DNA of 64,000 nucleotides from Prochloron sp965198675 (lineage in GTDB: Bacteria > Cyanobacteriota > Cyanobacteriia > Cyanobacteriales > Prochloraceae): positions 3,100,001 through 3,164,000 of the forward strand of contig OZ240666.1 of assembly GCA_965198675.1 (NCBI GenBank), in the 5' to 3' direction. A program made the position numbers and the translations under genes. Below the pieces are notes generated by a model. That model ran no database searches and was not told the origin of the DNA. It saw nothing but the letters and a program-made list of their open reading frames with translations. Shown here piece by piece: positions 57,970 through 64,000 of this stretch; the stretch's first letter is position 1; each line of letters begins with the position of its first letter.

Positions 57970-58166
57970 AAAAACCTCTTTGATTCTTCATTGTATAGCG
58001 ATCGCCTCAGTAATTACCACAAAATAATCTCTATCCATCTGCGTTCATCTGCTCCCGCCAAGGGCGGGACGCCAAGGGCGGGACGCCAAGGGCGGTTGCT
58101 TACGCAAAGCTTACGCAAAGCTTACGCAAAGCTTACGCAAAGCTTCGCAATCATCTGCGGTTAAAA
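57970..58166. repeat. Composite repeat with four GCTTACGCAAA units
   Basis: CATCTGCGTTCATCTGC leads to three GCCAAGGGCGG units and four tandem GCTTACGCAAA units (58097-58145) before CGCAATCATCTGCGG. The most expanded copy of the module in the window. Confidence 0.85.
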
Positions 58167-58197
58167 AAAATCCCCCACTCAAAAGAGCAGGGGATTG
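58167..58197 (-). terminator. Rho-independent terminator of psaA-psaB
   Basis: On the minus strand the stem AATCCCC/GGGGATT is followed by a run of eight T. It lies 30-60 bases after the psaB stop, the expected place. Confidence 0.8.
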
Positions 58198-58226
58198 TTC
58201 CCTCAAAAGCTAAGTAAAAACAGCAG

Positions 58227-60449
58227 TTAGCCGAACTTACCCGCCGTCGAGGCTATGAGGAATGCCGCGTAGGTCAAGATATAACCCACCGTAAAGTGAG
58301 TCAAACCAACCAAGCGAGCTTGAACGATAGAGAGAGCAACGGGCTTGTCCTTCCAGCGAACCAGGTTAGCCAGAGGAGTGCGCTCGTGAGCCCAAACAAT
58401 GGTTTCAATCAACTCTTGCCAATAACCGCGCCAAGAGATGAGGAACATGAATCCAGTTGCCCAAGCTAGGTGTGCCAAGAGGAACATCCAAGCCCAGACG
58501 GACAGGTTATTCACCCCATAAGGGTTGTAGCCGTTAATCAACTGTGCGGAGTTCGCCCAGAGATAATCCCGGAACCAGCCCATGAGGTAAGTAGAGTTCT
58601 CATTGAACTGAGCCATATTACCTTGCCAGAGGCTGAGGTGCTTCCAGTGCCAGTAGAAGGTCAACCAACCCAAGGTATTCAGCATCCAGAACATAGCCAG
58701 GTAGAAGGCATCCCAAGCAGAGATGTCGCAAGTACCGCCACGACCGGGACCGTCGCAAGGGAAGGAGAAACCAAAGTCTTTCTTGTCTGGCATTAACTTG
58801 GAACCCCGAGCATCGAGAGCGCCTTTAACCAGAATCAAAACAGTGGTGTGGAGACCGAGAGCGATGGCGTGGTGAACCAAGAAGTCCCCAGGACCGATGG
58901 TCAAGAACAGGGAGTTAGCGCCGCTGTTAATGGCATCCATCCAATAGTGTGCTCCGGGGATGTTAGCGCTGGCTACGGTTGCCATGCTGTCTGGGTTAGA
59001 GAGCAGGACGTCAAAGCCGTAGAGAGCTTTACCGGAAGCAGCTTGGATGAACTGAGCAAATACTGGCTCAATGAGGATTTGCTTCTCAGGAGTACCGAAA
59101 GCAACTACTACGTCGTTGTGGACGAATAAGCTGAGGGTGTGGAAGCCTAAGAACAAAGATACCCAGCTCAAGTGAGAAATCAGGGCTTCTTTATGCTCCA
59201 GCATCCGAGCTAAAACGTTGTTCTTATTGGCTTCTGGATCGTAATCCCGGACGAAGAAGATAGCGCCGTGGGCAAATGCCCCCACCATCAAGAAACCGGC
59301 AATGTACTGGTGATGAGTAAACAGCGCCGCTTGGGTGGTGTAATCCCTCGCTATGAAAGCATAGGAAGGCATGGAGTACATGTGCTGCGCTACCAAGGAT
59401 GTCACCACACCTAGGGAAGCCAAAGCTAACCCTAGCTGGAAGTGGAGAGAATTGTTAATGGTGTCGTACAACCCCTTGTGACCCTCACCTAAGGCACCGC
59501 CAAAGGGAGTTCCCTTGGGTGGGTTGTGAGCGCCGAGAATCTCCTTGATGTTGTGACCGATACCGAAGTTGGTGCGGTACATATGACCAGCAATGATGAA
59601 GATAACGGCGATCGCCAGGTGGTGATGGGCAATATCCGTCAGCCAGAGAGCCTCACTGTGGGGATGGAAACCACCTAAGAAGGTGAGAATTGCCGTTCCC
59701 GCTCCTTCGGAAGTACCGAACAGGTGGGCTGTAGAATCTGGGTTCTGTGCGTATACGCCCCAATTACCCGTAAAGAAGGGAGCCAAGCCAGCAGGGTGAG
59801 GCATGGTGGAGAGGAAGTTATCCCAACCCACGTGTTGACCTCTCGATGCAGGGATTGCCACGTGAACCAAGTGACCTGTCCAAGCCAAGGAGCTGACACC
59901 AAATAAACCAGCCAAGTGGTGGTTCAGGCGAGATTCAGCATTCTTGAACCAACCCAAGCTAGGACGGTACTTAGGCTGTAAGTGGAGCCAGCCTGCGAAT
60001 AGCAACAATGAAGCGAGAATTAACAGGAACATAGCCCCGCCGTGCAATTCATTGTTGGTTCTCATGCCAATGGTGTAGAACCAGTGGTAAACGCCGGAGT
60101 AGGCGATGTTTACCGGGTTACTTGCACCGGCTTGGGTAAAAGCATCAATTGCCCCGGAACCGAAGTGAGGGTCCCAAATTGCATGGGCGATGGGACGGAC
60201 ATTGAGGGGGTCTTTGACCCACTGCTCGAAGTTACCTTGCCAGGCTACATGGAATAGGGTGCCGGAAGTCCACAGGAAAATGATGGCGAGATGACCGAAG
60301 TGAGAGGCAAAAATCTTTTGGTAAAGATTCTCCTCTGTCATTCCATCATGAGTTTCAAAATCGTGGGCTGTGGCTATGCCGTACCAAATCCGACGAGTAG
60401 TCGGATCTTGAGCGAGATCCTGGCTAAATTTTGGAAATTTAGTTGCCAT
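58227..60449 (-). CDS. psaB: Photosystem I P700 apoprotein A2
   Basis: 740 residues, eleven membrane helices. MATKFPKFSQDLAQDPTTRRIWYGIATAHDFE at the start; the Fx cluster motif FPCDGPGRGGTCDISAWDAFYL (two cysteines) at ~555-580; many helix histidines (HHHLAIAVIFIIAGHMYRTNFGIGH). Binds P700, A0, A1 and Fx with PsaA in the thylakoid. 161 bases downstream of psaA, co-transcribed. Confidence 0.98.
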   Translation of the reverse strand: MATKFPKFSQDLAQDPTTRRIWYGIATAHDFETHDGMTEENLYQKIFASHFGHLAIIFLWTSGTLFHVAWQGNFEQWVKDPLNVRPIAHAIWDPHFGSGAIDAFTQAGASNPVNIAYSGVYHWFYTIGMRTNNELHGGAMFLLILASLLLFAGWLHLQPKYRPSLGWFKNAESRLNHHLAGLFGVSSLAWTGHLVHVAIPASRGQHVGWDNFLSTMPHPAGLAPFFTGNWGVYAQNPDSTAHLFGTSEGAGTAILTFLGGFHPHSEALWLTDIAHHHLAIAVIFIIAGHMYRTNFGIGHNIKEILGAHNPPKGTPFGGALGEGHKGLYDTINNSLHFQLGLALASLGVVTSLVAQHMYSMPSYAFIARDYTTQAALFTHHQYIAGFLMVGAFAHGAIFFVRDYDPEANKNNVLARMLEHKEALISHLSWVSLFLGFHTLSLFVHNDVVVAFGTPEKQILIEPVFAQFIQAASGKALYGFDVLLSNPDSMATVASANIPGAHYWMDAINSGANSLFLTIGPGDFLVHHAIALGLHTTVLILVKGALDARGSKLMPDKKDFGFSFPCDGPGRGGTCDISAWDAFYLAMFWMLNTLGWLTFYWHWKHLSLWQGNMAQFNENSTYLMGWFRDYLWANSAQLINGYNPYGVNNLSVWAWMFLLAHLAWATGFMFLISWRGYWQELIETIVWAHERTPLANLVRWKDKPVALSIVQARLVGLTHFTVGYILTYAAFLIASTAGKFG

Positions 60450-60610
60450 AGGTCTTTAGGAATTTGTTCCCCTAATAAATTTAAAAACGGTTATCTTAGG
60501 GGATTTATTTGCCGTTTCTATTTAAACAGAGTAGGCTGCCAATCGCTGGGTGCTCAATTCAATTGAAAAAACCACCCAAATAGCGAAAGGCAAGGCATCT
60601 AATGAGCTGT

Positions 60611-62830
60611 CTAACCCACTGAAAGTGTTCGGGCGAGGAAGAATGCCCAGGTTGTGACAATTCCTCCCAAGAGGTAGTGAGCCACTCCTACAGCCCGACC
60701 CTGAATGATACTCAAAGCGCGAGGCTGAATGGAAGGAGCCACTTTCAGCTTATTATGAGCCCAAACAATGGACTCAATTAATTCTTGCCAGTAGCCGCGA
60801 CCGCTGAAGAGGAACATCAGGCTAAAGGCAAAGATAAAGTGACCTGCTAAGAACATAATTCCGTAGGCAGACAAAGCCGTACCATAAGAATTAATTACAT
60901 TAGCTGCTTGGGCCCAGAGGAAGTCCCTTAACCAACCGTTGATGGTAATTGCACTTTCGGCAAAGTTACCAAAGGTAATGTTGTAAACATCCCCATCAGG
61001 AGTTACAGTGCCCCAAACATCGGATTGCATTTTCCAACTGAAGTGGAAAATAACGATGGAGAGGGAATTGTACATCCAGAATAAGCCCAAGAAGACGTGA
61101 TCCCAACCTGATACCTGACAAGTGCCGCCACGACCGGGACCGTCGCAAGGGAAGCGGAAGCCGAGATTAGATTTATCGGGAATCAGACGGGAGCTGCGAG
61201 AGTAGAGCAGACCCTTGAGGAGAATCAGTGCCGTCACGTGGATGGTGAAAGCGTGGATGTGGTGGACCATAAAGTCCGCTGTCCCCAGGGTGATGGGTGC
61301 CATGGCCACTTTACCTGCCACAGCGACGACATCTCCGCCGAACACTGGACTAACACTATCTAGAGCGAAGGGAGCGGTACCCCCGGGAGCGGCATTATGA
61401 ATGCCTTGAATCCACTGGGCAAAAATTGGCTGCAACTGGATAGCGCTATCGGAGAACATATCTTGAGGACGACCCAGAGCACGCATTGTATCGTTGTGAA
61501 CGTACAAGCCAAAGCTGTGGAAGCCTAACCAGATACAAACCCAGTTGAGGTGAGAAATAATTGCATCCCGGTGGCGAATTGCCCGATCCAGCAGATTGTT
61601 AACATTCTTAGCTGGGTCGTAGTCCCGCACCATGAAGATAGCGCCGTGAGCGCCAGCTCCAACAATGAGGAAGCCGCCAATCCAGACGTGGTGGGTAAAC
61701 AGAGACAACATGGTGCCGTAATCCGTAGCCATATAGGGGTACGGAGGCATGGCGTACATGTGGTGGGCGACGATGATGCTCAGAGAACCTACCATAGCCA
61801 GGTTAACTGCCAATTGAGCATGCCAGGAAGTGGTGAGAATTTCGTAAAGACCTTTGTGACCTTCGCCAGTAAATGGACCTTTATGAGCTTCAAGAATTTC
61901 CTTCATGCTGTGGCCGATACCGAAAGTATTGCGGTACATGTGGCCAGCAATGATGAACAGAACACCGATGGCTAGGTGGTGGTGGGCTATATCTGTTAAC
62001 CACAAACTCCCTGTGGTGGGGTTCAAGCCCCCATTGAAGGTTAGGAAGTCTGAGTACACGCCCCAGTTCAAACTGAAGAAGGGTTGAATTCCTTGTGCAA
62101 AACTGGGGTACAGCTCTGCCATCAAACTGGCGTCGAAGAATTCGTGGGGTAAGGGAATCTTGTCCGCAGCAACCCCAGAATCTAGCAGTTTGTTAACTGG
62201 CAGAGACACGTGGATCAGATGACCAGCCCAACTCAGGGAGCCGCAACCCAGCAGCACAGCTAAGTGGTGATTCATCATGGACTCCACGCTCTGGAACCAT
62301 TCCAGTTTGGGAGCCTTTTTGTGATAGTGGAACCACCCAGCGTAGAGCATCAGTGCTGCCATCACCAATCCACCAATGGCTGTAGCCATGAGCTGAGTGG
62401 AATTGGTGAACCCGCAGGCTCGCCAGAGATAAAACAGACCGGAGGTGATCTGAATGCCGCTGAAGCCGCCCCCTACATCGGCATTCAGAATGCCTTGACC
62501 TACAACTGGCCAAACTACTTGGGCGGAAGGCTTAATGTTGGTGGGATCTGCCAACCAAGCTGTGTAGTTAGAAAATTTAGCGCCATGAAAATACATGCCG
62601 CTCAACCAGACGAATACTACAGCTAGGTGACCGAAGTGAGCGCTGAAAATTCGGCGCGAAACTTCTTCTAGATCGTTAGTTTGACTATCGAAATCGTGTG
62701 CATTAGCGTGAAGGTTCCAAATCCAGGTGGTGGTTTTGGGACCTCTAGCCAGAGTGCGATCAAAATGACCAGGCTTTCCCCACTTCTCTGTGGAAGTAGG
62801 TACGGGGTCTTTATCAACCCTGATTGCCAT
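60611..62830 (-). CDS. psaA: Photosystem I P700 apoprotein A1
   Basis: 739 residues. RVDKDPVPTSTEKWGKPGHFDRTL, Fx motif FPCDGPGRGGTCQVSGWDHVFLG, and HHHLAIGVLFIIAGHMYRNTFGIGH. The N-terminus is about 10-12 residues shorter than in most cyanobacteria (where a TISPPEREAK-like extension precedes). The ATG at 62830 has AGGAGAACCCTC directly upstream, so the short start is probably real. First gene of the psaAB unit. Confidence 0.98.
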   Translation of the reverse strand: MAIRVDKDPVPTSTEKWGKPGHFDRTLARGPKTTTWIWNLHANAHDFDSQTNDLEEVSRRIFSAHFGHLAVVFVWLSGMYFHGAKFSNYTAWLADPTNIKPSAQVVWPVVGQGILNADVGGGFSGIQITSGLFYLWRACGFTNSTQLMATAIGGLVMAALMLYAGWFHYHKKAPKLEWFQSVESMMNHHLAVLLGCGSLSWAGHLIHVSLPVNKLLDSGVAADKIPLPHEFFDASLMAELYPSFAQGIQPFFSLNWGVYSDFLTFNGGLNPTTGSLWLTDIAHHHLAIGVLFIIAGHMYRNTFGIGHSMKEILEAHKGPFTGEGHKGLYEILTTSWHAQLAVNLAMVGSLSIIVAHHMYAMPPYPYMATDYGTMLSLFTHHVWIGGFLIVGAGAHGAIFMVRDYDPAKNVNNLLDRAIRHRDAIISHLNWVCIWLGFHSFGLYVHNDTMRALGRPQDMFSDSAIQLQPIFAQWIQGIHNAAPGGTAPFALDSVSPVFGGDVVAVAGKVAMAPITLGTADFMVHHIHAFTIHVTALILLKGLLYSRSSRLIPDKSNLGFRFPCDGPGRGGTCQVSGWDHVFLGLFWMYNSLSIVIFHFSWKMQSDVWGTVTPDGDVYNITFGNFAESAITINGWLRDFLWAQAANVINSYGTALSAYGIMFLAGHFIFAFSLMFLFSGRGYWQELIESIVWAHNKLKVAPSIQPRALSIIQGRAVGVAHYLLGGIVTTWAFFLARTLSVG

Positions 62831-63219
62831 GAGGGTTCTCCTCTCTAGACAATGAACTTATATTTTTACGGAAATTGATTGGGTTATTGCCTGTAGAGCC
62901 AGTGTTAGTTCCACAGCCTCTACAGGCATTTTACCGCGTTGGAAAACCAGACAAGCTATTTAGTTGACTAGGTTCAATGGGATGGTTTGGAATTTTGGTG
63001 CAGTTCGGTGCTCCCACTCCTACTTCTGCTAGAGGGTAATTTTATCACCCATGGGAGATGATACAGCTTTCTTGTCTTTTTTTAGCAGTGCTTAACATAA
63101 TGTAAAATTAGCTCAATTTTCCATGAACACCGGGTTATTAAAGTCAAGTTTTTATCACCTTTCTTTACAAAAAGTAACAAAACTTTACATTTAATTGAAG
63201 AATCGCAAATTTCGCTATC
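62831..63219 (-). promoter_or_regulatory. psaA upstream region with triple HLR1-like site
   Basis: At 63164-63191 three octamers stand in tandem, TTTACAAA, GTAACAAA and TTTACATT, each separated by exactly two bases; they fit the HLR1 half-site (G/T)TTACA(T/A)(T/A) at 8, 7 and 8 of 8 positions. HLR1 is bound by the light-stress regulator RpaB, known to control psaAB in model cyanobacteria. The site is ~335-360 bases before the psaA ATG, which implies a long leader. A weaker half-site pair is at 63091-63108. The -10 element is not clear. Confidence 0.6.
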
Positions 63220-63311
63220 TAGTCAGCCTAAATCATTTGTACAAGTTCTAACGGTAGATCCCCGCGTAGCGGGGGGATCGGGCGAGGTGCTCAAATTATT
63301 TAGGTTAGCTA
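63220..63311. mobile_element. IS630-derived MITE, 92 bp
   Basis: Left end TAGTCAGCCTAAATCATTTG, right end (complement) TAGCTAACCTAAATAATTTG; both match the ends of the IS630 element at 6319. The centre holds the hairpin GATCCCCGCGTAGCGGGGGGATC. No coding frame. It lies between the HLR1-like site and the start of the lipoprotein gene at 63348, on the side away from psaA. Confidence 0.75.
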
Positions 63312-63347
63312 TATTGCCTATGTAAGTCACGTAGAGGAAGGGAAAGC

Positions 63348-64000
63348 GTGTTGGATGTTAAATTGATAAGTAGAATTTGCTCGTGGTTACTCTTAGTAGC
63401 CTTAAGTTGGAGTTTAGTGAGTTGCGGAAATAACCTGGAAACCATTGATACATCAGCAACAGAACAGTCTTCCGTTCCACCCCAGGAAGAGAAACTGACA
63501 GAAGTAGCGCCGCCAATTCTCATTGGACAACTACGTCAGAGTTTGGAACAATATCAGCCTCAAGTTACCATTCTCAGCCCCAAAACGGATGAAATTCTCC
63601 CCTCCACAACGGTAAACGTTCAAGTCCAAGTGGGAGACTTACCCATATTTCAAAATCCAGAACTGAAGCTGGGACCGCATTTGCACCTCATTGTAGATAA
63701 TGAAACCTATGGGGCAGTATACGATGTGGATAAACCTATCGTTTTGACTGATTTAACCCCAGGAACTCATACCCTGCGGCTCTTTGCTTCTCGCCCTTGG
63801 CACGAAAGCTTTAAAAACGAAGGTGCTTACGCCCAAACAACTTTTCATGTCTTAACGAAAACAAACGAGAATAATCCAGATCCCTCTTTACCCCTGTTGA
63901 CTTATAGTCGTCCCAAGGGTACTTACGGAGCAGAGCCAATTATGCTCGACTTTTATTTAACTAATGCTCCTTTACACTTAGTTGCTTCTGAGGAGATTGC
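63348..64000 (+). CDS. Lipoprotein, N-terminal part (unknown function)
   Basis: Open from GTG 63348 to the window end (217 codons). Type II signal peptide ISRICSWLLLVALSWSLVSC with the lipobox cysteine (LVSC|GN), then VTILSPKTDEILPSTTVNVQVQV, a Big-like beta-domain with PHLHLIVDNETYGAVYDVDKPIVL and PGTHTLRLFASRPWHES. The histidines in LGPHLHL recall cupredoxin-like or CopC-like domains, but this is speculative. AGAGGAAGGG is 6-10 bases before the start. Confidence 0.75.
   Translation, partial: MLDVKLISRICSWLLLVALSWSLVSCGNNLETIDTSATEQSSVPPQEEKLTEVAPPILIGQLRQSLEQYQPQVTILSPKTDEILPSTTVNVQVQVGDLPIFQNPELKLGPHLHLIVDNETYGAVYDVDKPIVLTDLTPGTHTLRLFASRPWHESFKNEGAYAQTTFHVLTKTNENNPDPSLPLLTYSRPKGTYGAEPIMLDFYLTNAPLHLVASEEI

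Noticed and set aside
58470..60257. Several open frames antisense to psaB
   Set aside because: They are shadows of strongly biased psaB codons on the other strand, with no ribosome sites or family resemblance.
62794..62866. Mis-called psaA start hiding the usual N-terminal extension
   Set aside because: No in-frame extension like TISPPERE is found upstream and a good ribosome site precedes ATG 62830, so the short form stands.
1..64000. tRNA or rRNA genes
   Set aside because: I looked for cloverleaf ends and rRNA signatures in the gene-free gaps and saw none; a tRNA scan would be decisive.

Overview
The window is chromosomal DNA from a cyanobacterium, most likely a filamentous non-heterocystous one (the exact genus is an inference I cannot settle). 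The evidence is psaA-psaB, a ferredoxin-type heme oxygenase gene, the NDH-1 factor CRR7, a VTE6-like DUF92 protein, a DUF98 chorismate lyase, cyanobacterial-type neutral invertase (GH100), an acpP-fabF-tkt cluster and many HIP1 octamers (GCGATCGC). The DNA is unusually rich in short dispersed palindromes, heptamer arrays (TAACTGG), GCAAAGGC-type tails at gene ends, insertion-sequence relics and decayed genes. I found no rRNA, tRNA or CRISPR array.

Layout. 1-5.2 kb: ruvA tail, hslO, a membrane protein with repeated motifs, purN and a coupled small gene. 5.4-10.7 kb: a graveyard with a Uma2 nuclease gene, a complete IS630 element that splits a cyanoexosortase A-associated gene, a decayed Rpn-type nuclease gene, an IS200/IS605-like hairpin element, a beta-strand repeat fragment and a decayed short-chain dehydrogenase gene. 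10.7-17.5 kb: invertase, chorismate lyase, an internally deleted IS630 relic, an unknown helical protein, an M48 peptidase and heme oxygenase. 17.5-24.1 kb is a defence-like stretch: an AAA ATPase coupled to a DUF4276/TOPRIM-like gene (frameshifted), two PD-(D/E)XK-type genes, a thioesterase with a tandemly duplicated tail, and a divergent pair consisting of a TIR-SLOG protein and a small ThsB-like TIR protein. 24.3-29.1 kb: transketolase, FabF, ACP and an HdrB-like protein.

29-43.5 kb is again accessory: Uma2 genes, three-way toxin-antitoxin debris (hicBA, mazEF-like), two xisH-xisI pairs, DASS transporter, APS kinase, VTE6-like protein, then an overlapping four-gene operon of small membrane proteins around a GUN4-domain protein. 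43.5-54.6 kb: penicillin-binding protein, aat, rpsN, nth, rseP, GHL10-type hydrolase, Uma2, DUF2854, crr7, selO. 54.6-58 kb: MNT nucleotidyltransferase with a truncated HEPN partner, truncated UbiA-type gene, hicA-hicB fusion, third xisH-xisI pair, a RelE-type toxin with a stop codon. 58.2-64 kb: psaB, psaA, their upstream region with a triple HLR1-like site, a small IS630-derived MITE, and the start of a lipoprotein gene.

The most promising systems are (i) the divergent TIR-SLOG / ThsB-like pair at 21.4-24.1 kb, which looks like a Thoeris-type NAD-signalling defence in which the usual SIR2 effector part is replaced by TIR, (ii) the GUN4-centred membrane operon at 41.4-43.5 kb, (iii) three xisH-xisI cassettes with no recombinase, one flanked by inverted repeats and one carrying a 45-base palindromic in-frame insertion, and (iv) a family of covarying hairpin elements that is found next to a second GC-rich palindrome at three loci.
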